The notes under the pieces were generated by a model. The model worked only from the letters and a program-made list of their open reading frames with translations, did not search any database and had not been told where the DNA came from. Shown in pieces: positions 47,611 to 56,610 of a stretch of DNA of 64,000 nucleotides. The position numbers were made by a program, and so were the translations under genes. Numbering within the stretch: the first letter of the stretch is position 1; every line of letters begins with the position of its first letter. Source of the stretch: Methylobacterium persicinum (lineage in GTDB: Bacteria > Pseudomonadota > Alphaproteobacteria > Rhizobiales > Beijerinckiaceae); contig NZ_BPQX01000033.1 of the NCBI RefSeq assembly GCF_022179525.1, positions 1 through 64,000 on the forward strand, given 5' to 3'.

Positions 47611-48120
47611 CTATGCCGTGGTAAGCGCCACCGAGAGGGCCGGCTTGTGGTTCAGCGTCTGGAAGACGACGCAGTAGCGCTCCGTGAGCTTTAGGAGCTG
47701 CGCCAGCTTCTCTTCAGAGGCGTCCGTGTCGAGCTGGAACGACAGGCGAATGTCGCGGAAGCCCACGGGAGCCTCCTTGTCGACGCCGAGCGTGCCGCGG
47801 AAATCGAGGTCGCCTTCGGCAGAGACGGTGCCGGCGCGCAGCGGAATTTCCAGGGCGGTCGCCACGGCCTTCACGGTGACGCCGGCGCAGGCCACGAGGG
47901 CTTCGAGCAACATGTCGCCGGAGCAGAGTTCGGCGCCCGAGCCGCCGGTCGCCGGATGCAGCCCGGCGACGGCCAGCGCCCGGCCGGTCTCGACCTTGCA
48001 CGCGATGCTGCTGTCGTCGAGGGAACCCTTGGCCTTCAGGGTGATCACCGCCGAATCCGGGGCGTTCCGGTACTTGTCCTTGAGGGGAGCCTGAAGGCTT
48101 CGCAGGGTGGTGGCGTCCAT
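47611..48120 (-). CDS. OsmC family peroxide-reducing protein
   Basis: A 169-residue OsmC-type protein. The two family cysteines appear as GGSGAELCSGDMLLEALVACAGV (near residues 60-80), with C-x-n-C spacing as in thiol peroxidases, and a C-terminal RYCVVFQTL. OsmC proteins reduce organic hydroperoxides; the substrate here is unknown. ATG 48120 is chosen; 20 upstream residues are unconserved. Its start lies 56 bp after the bioF stop on the same strand. Confidence 0.83.
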   Translation of the reverse strand: MDATTLRSLQAPLKDKYRNAPDSAVITLKAKGSLDDSSIACKVETGRALAVAGLHPATGGSGAELCSGDMLLEALVACAGVTVKAVATALEIPLRAGTVSAEGDLDFRGTLGVDKEAPVGFRDIRLSFQLDTDASEEKLAQLLKLTERYCVVFQTLNHKPALSVALTTA

Positions 48121-48176
48121 CGTGACCGTCTCCTCCGGTTCGTTGCCGCTCCGCGTAGCGCCAAGCGCGGGCCGGC

Positions 48177-49298
48177 TCAACCGGCGTGAAGCCGCGCGAT
48201 GGCGTCGGCCAGGGCATCGACCTGCGATTCGCTGTGTGCCGCCGAGAAGGCGACCCGGAGCCGCGCGGTGCCGGGGGGCACCGTCGGCGGACGGATCGCG
48301 ACCACGAGGAACCCTTCGGCCTCCAGCCGGGCGGAGAGATCGAGGGCCCGCTGCGCTTCCCCGACGAGGACCGGCACCACGGCGCTCTCGGCCTCGGGCA
48401 GGCCGAGCCGTGTCGTGAAGCGCCGGGCCAGAACGAGGGGCCGGGCGCAGCGGTCTGGCTCCTCCTCAAGGATCGCCAGGGATTCCAAAGCGGCGGCGGC
48501 CGAGGCCGGTGGAAGGCCCGTCGTGTAGATGAAGCTGCGGGCCCGGCTAGTCAGAAGGTCGATCACGGCCCGGGACGCGCAGAGATAGCCGCCGTAGGAG
48601 CCGAGCGACTTCGACAGGGTGCCCATCTCCAGCGGCGCGCGGGGACCTCCCTCCACGATGCCGAGGCCGTGGGCGTCGTCCACCACGGTCCAGGCGTCGA
48701 AATCCCGGGCGACGGCCAGGATGTCGGCCATCGGCGCGCGGTCGCCATCCATGGAGAAGACCCGCTCGGTCAGGACCAGGGCCCGGCCATGCCCGGCCCG
48801 CTCGGACGACAGCGTCGCGGCAAGGTCACCCGCGTCGTTGTGCCGAAAGGTCAGGATACGCGCGCCCGAGAGCTTGGCCCCCGCCCACATGCAGGAGTGG
48901 GACAGTTCGTCCAGCACCACGAGATCTCCCGCTCCGGCGAGGGCCGGGGTGATGCCGAGGTTGGCGAGATAGCCGCTGCCAAAGACCAGCGCAGCGTCCT
49001 TGCCCTTGTGGGCCGCCAATCGCGCTTCGAGGGCCGAAAGGACCGGGTAGTTCCCGGTTACAAGCCGTGAGCCGCCCGCTCCGGCACCGTAGGTTTCCAC
49101 GGCATATTTCGCCGCCGCGACGACCCGCGGATGGTGGGAAAGGCCGAGATAGTCGTTGCACGAGAACGAGACGAGGGCCCGGCCCGCCCGCGTCGCGGCG
49201 GCGTCTGGGCCCCGTCCCGTGACCGTCAGGCGTCTGCGCAGGGCGCCGGTCTCGAGGGCGGCGAGCTTCTGTCCGGCGAAGGCGTCGAGGCTATCCAT
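48177..49298 (-). CDS. bioF: 8-amino-7-oxononanoate synthase BioF
   Basis: A 373-residue PLP enzyme that joins pimeloyl-thioester and alanine in biotin synthesis. SCNDYLGLSHHPRVV near residue 47, GAGAGGSRLVTGNY near 72, DELSHSCMWAGAKLS near 128 and the DDAHGLG aspartate motif near 198 are seen. GTLSKSLGSYGGYL near 225 carries the PLP lysine. The N-terminal MDSLDAFAGQKLAAL is family-like. It is divergent from bioA, 85 bp apart, which suggests shared control. bioB and bioD are not in the window. Confidence 0.93.
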   Translation of the reverse strand: MDSLDAFAGQKLAALETGALRRRLTVTGRGPDAAATRAGRALVSFSCNDYLGLSHHPRVVAAAKYAVETYGAGAGGSRLVTGNYPVLSALEARLAAHKGKDAALVFGSGYLANLGITPALAGAGDLVVLDELSHSCMWAGAKLSGARILTFRHNDAGDLAATLSSERAGHGRALVLTERVFSMDGDRAPMADILAVARDFDAWTVVDDAHGLGIVEGGPRAPLEMGTLSKSLGSYGGYLCASRAVIDLLTSRARSFIYTTGLPPASAAAALESLAILEEEPDRCARPLVLARRFTTRLGLPEAESAVVPVLVGEAQRALDLSARLEAEGFLVVAIRPPTVPPGTARLRVAFSAAHSESQVDALADAIARLHAG

Positions 49299-49383
49299 GG
49301 CGGGGAGTGGCCAAAGCTGTCCTGGGAAGTCAAGGCAACTCAGGCCGGTTGACCCGAACGGCGCTCCTGTCCATCCCCGGGCG

Positions 49384-50649
49384 ATGACACGCGGATCTCC
49401 CACGTCCCTCTGGCGTCCCTACACACAGATGAAGCTTGCGGCTCCGCCCCTGGAGGCGGTGGCGACGCATGGGACGCGGATCCGCCTCGCGGATGGCCGG
49501 GAACTGGTGGACGGCGTCGCGTCGTGGTGGACAGCCGTCCACGGATACAACCATCCCCACATTGCCGAGGCCGTATCCCGGCAGCTTTCGGCCATGCCCC
49601 ACGTCATGTTCGGCGGGCTGAGTCATGCGCCGGCGGAGAGTTTGGCGAAGCGCCTCGCCGCCCTCCTGCCCGGCGACCTCGACCACGTCTTCTTCAGCGA
49701 TTCCGGCTCCGTGGCCGTGGAGGTTGCCCTGAAGATGGCCGCCCAATACTGGCTCAACCGGGGTATCGCCGGACGGACGAAGGTCCTGGCCTTCCGGGGC
49801 GGCTATCATGGCGACACGATGGGGGCGATGTCAGTCTGCGATCCCGAGGAAGGGATGCACCGACGCTTCGGCGCTTGGCTGCCCGAGCAGATCTTCTGCG
49901 ATCTGTCCCGCACGGAAGCGGAGATCCGTTCACTCGACGCGACCCTCGCCCATCACCGGGATGTCCTCGCGGCGGTGATCGTCGAGCCCCTGGTCCAGGG
50001 CGCGGGCGGGATGCGGATGCATCCGCCCGAAGTGCTCGCCACCATCGACAGACTGGCGAAGCGGCATGGCATCCCCCTCATCGCCGACGAGATCTTCACG
50101 GGGTTCGGCCGGACGGGCAGCCTCTTCGCCTGCGAGCAGGCGGGCATCGTGCCGGACATCGTCTGCCTGTCGAAGGCGCTCACGGGCGGCACCATGACCC
50201 TGGCGGCCACCGTCGCGAGGACGGAGATCTTCTCCGCCTTCTGGTCCGACGATCCTGCCGCGGCGCTGATGCACGGGCCCACCTTCATGGCCAATCCCCT
50301 CGCCTGCGCGGCGGCGAATGCCAGCCTCGACCTGTTCGAGCGGGAGCCCCGGCTCGCTCAGGCTCAAGCGATCGGCGAGCGCCTCGCCGACGGCCTCGCC
50401 GACCTGCACGGCCGACCCGGCATCGCCGACATCCGGGTGCTGGGCGCCATCGGGTGCGTACAGTTCGACCACGCCCCCGACCTCGCCACCCTCAAGGAGC
50501 GGCTCCTGGCGCGGGGAGTCTGGGTACGCCCGTTCGGTGACATCCTCTACCTGACGCCGGCGCTCACCATCGATGCCGCCGACCTCGACCGGCTCATCGA
50601 GGCTGTGGTGCAGGCGGCTTGCGATGAATTGGCCCCCGGCGACGGATGA
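49384..50649 (+). CDS. bioA: Adenosylmethionine-8-amino-7-oxononanoate aminotransferase BioA
   Basis: A 421-residue PLP aminotransferase of biotin synthesis that uses S-adenosylmethionine as amino donor. LWRPYTQMKLAAPP at the N-terminus is typical. HVFFSDSGSVAVEVALKMA near residue 101, FRGGYHGDTMGAMSVCDP near 138, LIADEIFTGFGRTGS near 235 and CLSKALTGGTMTLA with the PLP lysine near 265 follow. ATG 49384 is chosen. It is divergent from bioF. Adjacent bioA and bioF suggest this is the main biotin locus fragment. Confidence 0.94.
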   Translation: MTRGSPTSLWRPYTQMKLAAPPLEAVATHGTRIRLADGRELVDGVASWWTAVHGYNHPHIAEAVSRQLSAMPHVMFGGLSHAPAESLAKRLAALLPGDLDHVFFSDSGSVAVEVALKMAAQYWLNRGIAGRTKVLAFRGGYHGDTMGAMSVCDPEEGMHRRFGAWLPEQIFCDLSRTEAEIRSLDATLAHHRDVLAAVIVEPLVQGAGGMRMHPPEVLATIDRLAKRHGIPLIADEIFTGFGRTGSLFACEQAGIVPDIVCLSKALTGGTMTLAATVARTEIFSAFWSDDPAAALMHGPTFMANPLACAAANASLDLFEREPRLAQAQAIGERLADGLADLHGRPGIADIRVLGAIGCVQFDHAPDLATLKERLLARGVWVRPFGDILYLTPALTIDAADLDRLIEAVVQAACDELAPGDG

Positions 50650-50770
50650 CACGGTGAGGATGATGCCACCGCGCTGCCTGCAACTCGAAGGCGTTTCTCC
50701 CGTTGGGCCTACGGCAGGATACGCCGCGACACGGCTTGGCTGACAGAGAGCGCGGCGGGAGGAGCGTGAC

Positions 50771-51157
50771 GTGACGAGCGAGCAGACGACTGCGAACGAT
50801 CGGCCTGTAATCCTCCTCGTCGAGGACGAGGCGCTGACGATCATGGATCTCGGCGATGTCCTTGAAGAAGGTGGCTACGATACCATTCAGTGCGCCTCGG
50901 CCGAGCGCGCCCTGAGCATCCTGCAGACGCGCCCCGACATCTGCGGCCTCGTCACTGACGTGCAGCTCTCGGGCAAAACAGACGGGTTCGACCTCGCGGG
51001 CTCCGTCGCCGAGGCCCGTCCGCAATTGCCGATTCTCATCGTCTCCGGCCGTGCTGCGCCCGACCCTGCGCGGATGCCGGCGGGCGCGGAGTTCATTGCC
51101 CGGCCCTGCAGCGGAGACGACATCCTTCAGCGTCTACGCCACCTTATGCATTGCTGA
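50771..51157 (+). CDS. Stand-alone response-regulator receiver protein
   Basis: A 128-residue single receiver domain with GTG start 50771. Acidic residues VEDEAL (near 19) and the phosphorylation aspartate in GLVTDVQLSG (near 63) are present, with serine in LIVSGRA. The conserved lysine near the C-terminus (usually K-P) is arginine in EFIARPCSG, which is unusual. There is no output domain. A kinase partner is not adjacent. It may act as a phosphate sink or a stimulus relay. Confidence 0.82.
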   Translation: MTSEQTTANDRPVILLVEDEALTIMDLGDVLEEGGYDTIQCASAERALSILQTRPDICGLVTDVQLSGKTDGFDLAGSVAEARPQLPILIVSGRAAPDPARMPAGAEFIARPCSGDDILQRLRHLMHC

Positions 51158-51296
51158 CTCAGGAACGGGGCGCGTCTTGTCATCCCACCGTCACCGGTCT
51201 TCCCCAAGAGCCTCAGGCCGGAAGAAGGACGGGAATCGAAGGGTGCAGGTCTACGATCTTCCGGTGGTTGCCGCCGGACCCGATGCAGGCTCGCCC

Positions 51297-51875
51297 ATGG
51301 GCGACAAGACGAAGCTCGATCGCTCGGCGGATATCGAAATGTCCGTCTTCGATCCCGACTCGAAGAAGCTGCGGCCTCCGGGCTCCCGCAGCGTGGGCTG
51401 GGCGCTGATCCAAGCGGCCCGCCTCCACAGGGCACGGACGGGGGACCGGCTGGCCAAAATCGGCCTGTTCGCCGGCCAGGAGCAGGTCGTGCAGGTTCTC
51501 GCCGCGGCGGGAACCATGACGATGGGCGACCTCGCCGCGCTCCTGCGGGTCCGCCCTCCCACCGCGTCCAAGACAGTGACGCGCCTCGCCGCCCTCGGCA
51601 TCGTCGAGCGCCGGGCCGAAGCGGGTGACGGCCGGGTGGTCCGGGTCCGCCTGACCGAATCCGGCCTCGCCAAGGCGCAGGCCATCGAACAGATTCAGGA
51701 GGAGGTCGAGGCGGAGCTCCTCGATCACCTCGACAAGGGCGACCGTCGCCGCCTCCGCAAACTCCTGCGCAAGGCCGCCAAGGGCCTCGCCGAAGCCGCC
51801 GGGGCCGCGGGCCACTCGACGGAGATCGACGCCGAGATCGAGGGCGACGACGAGGCGGACGCCCTCGCGCCGTAA
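51297..51875 (+). CDS. MarR-family transcriptional regulator
   Basis: A 192-residue protein whose winged HTH includes MTMGDLAALLRVRPPTASKTVTRLAALGIVERR near residues 71-103 and the wing GDGRVVRVRLTESG. The first 40 residues and the acidic tail (DAEIEGDDEADALAP) fall outside the core. ATG 51297 is used; GTG 51243 is an alternative. It follows the receiver gene by 139 bp on the same strand. The ligand and targets are unknown. Confidence 0.83.
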   Translation: MGDKTKLDRSADIEMSVFDPDSKKLRPPGSRSVGWALIQAARLHRARTGDRLAKIGLFAGQEQVVQVLAAAGTMTMGDLAALLRVRPPTASKTVTRLAALGIVERRAEAGDGRVVRVRLTESGLAKAQAIEQIQEEVEAELLDHLDKGDRRRLRKLLRKAAKGLAEAAGAAGHSTEIDAEIEGDDEADALAP

Positions 51876-51926
51876 CCGCTGTCGCGCAGGCAACAGCACC
51901 CGCCCGGATCGCTCACGGAACCTCTC

Positions 51927-52016
51927 CGTCATTGCGAGTGAGGCGAAGTAATCCAGGGATCCGCGACGGTCGGAAACGGCTTGGCGCCCTGGAACGCTTC
52001 CTTGCGGTCGCAACGA
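51927..52016. repeat. Palindromic intergenic repeat, family B, copy 3
   Basis: Left arm CGTCATTGCGAGTGAGGCGA with AATCCAGGG; right arm CCCTGGAACGCTTCCTTGCG, roughly its reverse complement. The arms are more degenerate than in copy 4. Confidence 0.65.
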
Positions 52017-52088
52017 GGGGGCGGGTGGGCAACGGTGCTGACAGGCCCGGCTAGAACGGTTTCGGAAATCGTTGGATTGCGTGTCTTC

Positions 52089-52175
52089 CGTCATTGCGAG
52101 CGGAGCGAAGCAATCCAAGGCAGCGGGACATCTCAGACCTGAGCGGATCGCTGGATTGCTTCGCTGCGCTCGCAG
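52089..52175. repeat. Palindromic intergenic repeat, family B, copy 4
   Basis: CGTCATTGCGAGCGGAGCGA (from 52089) with AAGCAATCCA is mirrored by TGGATTGCTTCGCTGCGCTCGCAG ending at 52175. The block GGCAGCGGGACATCTCAGA (52119-52137) is the exact inverse of one in the copy at 31636-31727. Confidence 0.8.
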
Positions 52176-52284
52176 TTTCCGTGATGTTGACGTGATCCAA
52201 GTTTCCCGGGAACGCTCTAGAATCAGCGAGCCACCGCTGCATCGACGTTCCCCGCGTCCTCAACCCGCCCACATCCGAATCGTT

Positions 52285-52385
52285 GTTGCAACTTTGTAAC
52301 GTTTCACCAGCTGAGCGTCTTACGGCTCAGTTTGGCCTTGCGAGCCCGCCCGACGCCGCTGCAATGAAACGTTATAACAAGTTGC
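52285..52385. promoter_or_regulatory. Inverted repeats at the TonB receptor start (possible Zur sites)
   Basis: GTTGCAACTTTGTAACGTTTC (52285-52305) and GAAACGTTATAACAAGTTGC (52366-52385) are near reverse complements of each other, 60 bp apart. The second contains the palindrome GTTATAAC, like the core of Zur (zinc uptake regulator) operators. It lies just before or at the receptor start. The zinc link rests on the receptor's similarity to ZnuD. Confidence 0.4.
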
Positions 52386-52393
52386 GAGTTGCA

Positions 52394-54520
52394 ATGTCGT
52401 CCCTGCGTCTGCCCTCCCTGCCCCTCCTCGCCTGCACCGCGGTGATGGCGATAGGGCCCGCCTCCGGCCAGAGCGCCGTCACCCTCGACCAGATCAGCGT
52501 AACCAGCCCGACGCCGGTCCAGCCGAGCCGGCAGGCGGTCTCGGCGGACGCCACCTTCCCCGTCGGCGTGCTGCCGGTGGCGACCGACACCTTTTCGCCG
52601 GTCACGGTGGTCACCCGTGAGCAGATTGCCCGTGACCAGCCGCGGACCCTCGGCGACGCCCTGTTCGACCGGCCGGGGATCTCGGGCACGACCTATGCGC
52701 CCGGCGCCGCCTCACGGCCGATCATCCGGGGCCTCGATAATGCGCGGGTCCGTATCCAGGAGAACGGCATCGCCAATGGCGGCGTCTCGGATCTCGGCGA
52801 AGACCATGCCGTTCCGGTGAACCCGCTCGTGGCCGACAGGATTGAGGTGATCCGCGGGCCCGCGACGCTGCGCTACGGCTCGGGGGCGATCGGTGGCGTC
52901 GTCTCGGCCGACGACAACCGGGTGCCGACCTTCATCCCGGCGAACGGCGTCCAGGGGCAGGTGACGAGCGGCGTGTCGAGCGTCGACAACGGTCGCCTCG
53001 GCGCCGCGACGGTCGATGCGGGGGGCGATGGGATCGCCGTCCACGCCGACGGCTTCAAGACTGCGGCGGACAGCTATGCCATCCCAGGAGGCATCCAGCG
53101 CAATTCCTACAACGAGTCACAGGGAGGCGCCTTCGGCATCTCGGCCATCGGCGACCGCGGCTTCGCCGGAGTGTCCTTCAGCCACTACGATGCCATCTAC
53201 GCCATCCCCGGGGGCGTCGCGGAGCAGGATCGCACCCGCCTGACCCCGAACCAGGATCGGTTCCTCAGCCGGGGCGAGTACCGCTCGGTCGATGGTCCCA
53301 TTGAGGTAATCCGCTATTGGGCGGGCTATTCCGTCTACAAGCACAACGAGGTGGGGATCGGCGGCGATGGCATCGAGGGCATCCAGGCCACCTTCAAGAA
53401 CCGCGAGGCCGAGGCGCGGGTCGAACTGCAGCATGTCCCTGTGTTCACGGATCTCGGTAAGCTGACCGGTGCGCTTGGCTTCCAGTCCGACCGGCGGGTG
53501 ATCAACACCGAACTTGAGTCGTTCCTGCCGAAGACCGAATCCAGGGCTAACGCGGTCTACCTGTTCGAAGAACTGGAATTGCGGCCGGGCACGAGGCTCC
53601 AAGCGGCGGGGCGCTACGAGGTCGACCGGGTGTCGGGCACGGCGGCGCAGTTTCCCGCCGACTTCACCCCTGTGGATGGGCAGGAGCCCTTCCAGTACGC
53701 CCGCACCCGTCGCTTCGCGCCGAAGAGCGTGAGCCTCGGGGCGCTGCAAGATCTCCCCTTCGACTTTGTCGCGAGCCTCAACGGCTCCTATGTCGAACGC
53801 GGGCCCAGTGGATACGAGTTGTTTTCGCAGGGGCCGCACGACGCAACGGCGACGTTCGAGATCGGCAATCCCGACCTCAAGCGCGAGCGGGCCCGAACCA
53901 TCGAAGCAAGCATCCGCCGGGCGGTAGGGCCGCTGCGCCTCGATGTGACTGGATATTACACCCGTTACACCGGCTTCATCTATCGCAATTACACGGGCCT
54001 CTACTGCGACGACGACTTCGCCTCGTGCGGGACGGGGACTGACAACCGACAGATCGTCTACCAGCAGCAGAATGCGACCTTCTACGGCGCTGAAATTATC
54101 GGCCAATATGACGTTTTGCCGGTCGGCGACGGGTTCGCCGGCGTCGAAGCGCAGTTCGATTTCGTCCGCGCCCAGTTCGACGACGGCACCAATGTGCCGC
54201 GCATCCCGCCCTACCGGGTGGGCGGAGGCGTCTATGTGCGTGCAGATGGCTGGTTCGCCCGGGTGAACCTGCTCCACGCCTTCGACCACACCGCCATCGC
54301 GCCCTTCGAGACGCCCACCGCGGGCTACGACGACCTGCGGGCCGAGGTGAGCTACACCAAGCCCCTCGACCCGGCGATCTACGGAGCCAGTTCGGTCACC
54401 CTCGGCCTGCAGGGGCGCAACCTGCTGGATGCGGATATCCGCAACTCGGCGTCGTTCAAGAAAGACGAGGTGCTGCTTCCGGGCCGGAACGTGCGGCTCT
54501 TCCTAACCGCACGATTCTAG
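52394..54520 (+). CDS. TonB-dependent outer-membrane receptor, ZnuD-like
   Basis: A 708-residue receptor from ATG 52394, with 52364 as the other candidate. A signal peptide is in the first 30 residues. The plug domain at about 70-190 includes GDALFDRPGISGTTYAPGAA, RPIIRGLDNARVRIQENGI and VIRGPATLRYGSGAIGGVVS. A 22-strand-type barrel follows, ending in LFLTARF. Segments such as DSYAIPGG and ELFSQGPHDATATFEIGNPDLKRER recall ZnuD, the zinc receptor. The His/Asp-rich loop of Neisseria ZnuD is absent; an acidic, cysteine-flanked YCDDDFASCG loop is present instead. No zinc ABC transporter is nearby. Confidence 0.83.
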   Translation: MSSLRLPSLPLLACTAVMAIGPASGQSAVTLDQISVTSPTPVQPSRQAVSADATFPVGVLPVATDTFSPVTVVTREQIARDQPRTLGDALFDRPGISGTTYAPGAASRPIIRGLDNARVRIQENGIANGGVSDLGEDHAVPVNPLVADRIEVIRGPATLRYGSGAIGGVVSADDNRVPTFIPANGVQGQVTSGVSSVDNGRLGAATVDAGGDGIAVHADGFKTAADSYAIPGGIQRNSYNESQGGAFGISAIGDRGFAGVSFSHYDAIYAIPGGVAEQDRTRLTPNQDRFLSRGEYRSVDGPIEVIRYWAGYSVYKHNEVGIGGDGIEGIQATFKNREAEARVELQHVPVFTDLGKLTGALGFQSDRRVINTELESFLPKTESRANAVYLFEELELRPGTRLQAAGRYEVDRVSGTAAQFPADFTPVDGQEPFQYARTRRFAPKSVSLGALQDLPFDFVASLNGSYVERGPSGYELFSQGPHDATATFEIGNPDLKRERARTIEASIRRAVGPLRLDVTGYYTRYTGFIYRNYTGLYCDDDFASCGTGTDNRQIVYQQQNATFYGAEIIGQYDVLPVGDGFAGVEAQFDFVRAQFDDGTNVPRIPPYRVGGGVYVRADGWFARVNLLHAFDHTAIAPFETPTAGYDDLRAEVSYTKPLDPAIYGASSVTLGLQGRNLLDADIRNSASFKKDEVLLPGRNVRLFLTARF

Positions 54521-54613
54521 ATCCATACCCGGCGAGGTGGGGCCGGGATGGAATGAGCCACGTCCACGGCGTCGCCAGCGGGCCAGGCCGTAGCGGACCA
54601 GTCGACGATCACG

Positions 54614-54823
54614 TCAGTCGTGCAGGGGGCGCGCCTCTTCCGGCAGCATGATCGGGATGCCGTCGCGGATTGGGTAGGCGAGCTTGGCCGAGCGGCTGAT
54701 CAGCTCCTGCTTCGCAAAATCGTATTCCAGGGTGCCCTTGGTCAGCGGGCAGACGAGGATCTCCAGGAGTTTGGGATCCACGCGGGTCGCCTCCACAGGG
54801 GCGGTAAGATCGTTGGCCATCAA
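54614..54823 (-). CDS. Trm112-family small protein
   Basis: A 69-residue protein with [21 protein letters not shown], then [22 protein letters not shown], the Trm112/UPF0434 pattern. In bacteria such proteins can support methyltransferases, but the partner is unknown here. It is the last gene of the CnoX-LON-Trm112 run. A double ATG (54823 and 54820) gives an uncertain first residue. Confidence 0.88.
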   Translation of the reverse strand: MMANDLTAPVEATRVDPKLLEILVCPLTKGTLEYDFAKQELISRSAKLAYPIRDGIPIMLPEEARPLHD

Positions 54824-54833
54824 CCGCTTCGTC

Positions 54834-55499
54834 CTATTGCATCGTCGGCTCGGGGCCGGAGCCCCGCATCAGTTCCATCTGCGTGACCGCGATAAGGATC
54901 TCGGCGCGCGTCTTGAGATCGGCCGCTTCGAGCATCGCCTGTTTCTCGCGGACGCCGAACGGGCTCATCATGCACAGCGCATTCACGAGGGCCTCGTTGG
55001 GGGCCTCGTCGATCCCCGCCCAGTCGACCTTCAGGTCGTTCGCCTCGACGAAGTCGCGCAGGGCCTTGAGGACGCCCGCCCGGTCGACCTGTTCCTCGCC
55101 CGCGCGGGCCTGGAAGTCCACCGCGAACTCATCGTAGCTGACTTGGCAGAGGCGATAGGCGTCCGCTGTACTCACCTCGCCCTCGACCCGAAACCGGGCG
55201 AGCCCGGTGAGGGAGATGAGGTAACGCCCGTCGCCTGCCTCGGCATATTGCGTGATGCGGCCTGCGCAGCCGACCCGGAAAAGCCTGGGATGAGACGACG
55301 TCGAACCATCCGGGTCCGGCTGAATCATGCCGATGATCCGATCGCCGCGCAGGGCATCGTCCACCATCTTCAGATAGCGGGGCTCGAAGATGTTGAGCGG
55401 CATCTGCCCCCGCGGCAGCAATAGCGCGCCGGGCAGGGGGAACACCGGAATCACGGCGGGGCAATCCGCCGGATGCTGGAAGCCGGTAAGCGTGCTCAT
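54834..55499 (-). CDS. LON substrate-binding-domain protein
   Basis: A 221-residue protein with only the N-terminal substrate-binding domain of Lon protease: [35 protein letters not shown] at the start. There is no ATPase or protease domain. C-terminal helices include [18 protein letters not shown]. It lies between Trm112 and the CnoX-like gene, a conserved alphaproteobacterial order, so the three probably act in one protein-quality pathway. ATG 55499 is chosen. Confidence 0.88.
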   Translation of the reverse strand: MSTLTGFQHPADCPAVIPVFPLPGALLLPRGQMPLNIFEPRYLKMVDDALRGDRIIGMIQPDPDGSTSSHPRLFRVGCAGRITQYAEAGDGRYLISLTGLARFRVEGEVSTADAYRLCQVSYDEFAVDFQARAGEEQVDRAGVLKALRDFVEANDLKVDWAGIDEAPNEALVNALCMMSPFGVREKQAMLEAADLKTRAEILIAVTQMELMRGSGPEPTMQ

Positions 55500-55572
55500 C
55501 GCACCTCCTCTGGCGCGATCCCCTCGGCCGGGCTCCCGGACGCGCCGTGACCGTCCGGGATCTCGCTGCGCT

Positions 55573-56487
55573 CTACGAGAATAACAGGGTCGATAGCTTG
55601 CGCCGGCCACGGATCGTGTCGGCGTCCATCACGCCCCAGGCTTCGAAGAACTGAAGCAGCTGCTTGCGCGCCGCGTCGTCGTTCCACGTCTTGTCCCTGC
55701 GGCGGATCTCGATGAGGTGATCCACCGCCTGTTCGCGCTGGTTCCGGGCCGCGAGGCCGAGGGCCAGATCGTACCGGGCCTGATGGTCGTCGGGGTTCCC
55801 CTCGACGGATTTCTGGAGGCCAGCGAGGTCCCCGAGGGACGCCGCCTGCTCGGTAAGTTCGAGGGCAGCACGGACCCCGGCGAGGGCCGGATCACCGGCC
55901 TTTTCCTCCGGCACCATCGCCAACACGCGCTTGGCATTCTCGACCTCGCCCGCATCGAGCTGGAGCTTTGCGAAACCAGCGAGGGCGGCCACGTTGTCGG
56001 GCTCCTGCTCGAGCACCGCCGCATAGAGTTCCGAAGCCCCGGCGAGGTCACCCTCTTCGATCAAAGCCACAGCCTCACCGAGGGCGGCCTCGATCGGCGA
56101 CGGGCCGGAGGGACCGGCGAGGCGATCGATCAGTTCCTTGATCTGACCTTCCGGCACGGCGCCCATGAAGCCGTCTACGGGGCGGCCCTTGTCGAAGGCG
56201 ATGACGGCCGGGATCGACTGGATGCCAAGCTGGCCCGCGATGGACGGGTGTTCGTCGATATTCATCTTGGCCAGGACGACCTTGCCCGCCGCCGCCTGTA
56301 CGACCTTCTCCAGCACCGGCGTGAGCTGCTTGCACGGCCCGCACCACGGCGCCCAGAAATCCACCAGAACGGGACGGTTCATGGATTCCGCGACGACATC
56401 CTGCCGGAAGGAGGCCGTCGTGACGTCCTTGATGAGGTCGTGGGACTGGCCGGCAGAAGCGCCACCAGCGCTGAGTTCGTTGAGCAT
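55573..56487 (-). CDS. cnoX: CnoX/YbbN-like thioredoxin-fold co-chaperone
   Basis: A 304-residue protein. The thioredoxin domain at about 20-125 has VLVDFWAPWCGPCKQLTPVLE with an intact CGPC active site. A tetratricopeptide-type helical region follows at about 130-280 (GDLAGASELYAAVLEQEPDNVAALAGFAKLQ). The conserved C-terminal DAARKQLLQFFEAWG fits CnoX, a holdase that protects clients from over-oxidation and hands them to GroEL. Some CnoX proteins lack an active CGPC, so this one is redox-competent. Confidence 0.9.
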   Translation of the reverse strand: MLNELSAGGASAGQSHDLIKDVTTASFRQDVVAESMNRPVLVDFWAPWCGPCKQLTPVLEKVVQAAAGKVVLAKMNIDEHPSIAGQLGIQSIPAVIAFDKGRPVDGFMGAVPEGQIKELIDRLAGPSGPSPIEAALGEAVALIEEGDLAGASELYAAVLEQEPDNVAALAGFAKLQLDAGEVENAKRVLAMVPEEKAGDPALAGVRAALELTEQAASLGDLAGLQKSVEGNPDDHQARYDLALGLAARNQREQAVDHLIEIRRRDKTWNDDAARKQLLQFFEAWGVMDADTIRGRRKLSTLLFS

Positions 56488-56610
56488 TGATCCAGACTTC
56501 GGAACTTTTCCCGGTATCCCCGCTAGATGGGGCTCGTAAGCGGCCGTGACTAGCCCGGCGGGGGCTTCGACTGCGGTTGTCCACGTCGGGATGCCGCCGC
56601 CGGGGGCCGG

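Larger units (their letters stand above)
51876..52393. other. 518-bp intergenic region: repeats and receptor control
   Basis: There is no gene here. The left part holds two family B palindromic repeats (51927-52016 and 52089-52175). The right part holds an inverted pair of GAAACGTTA-type sequences (52285-52305 and 52366-52385) just ahead of the TonB receptor. The gap is among the longest in the window, consistent with repeat accretion plus a regulatory region. Confidence 0.6.
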
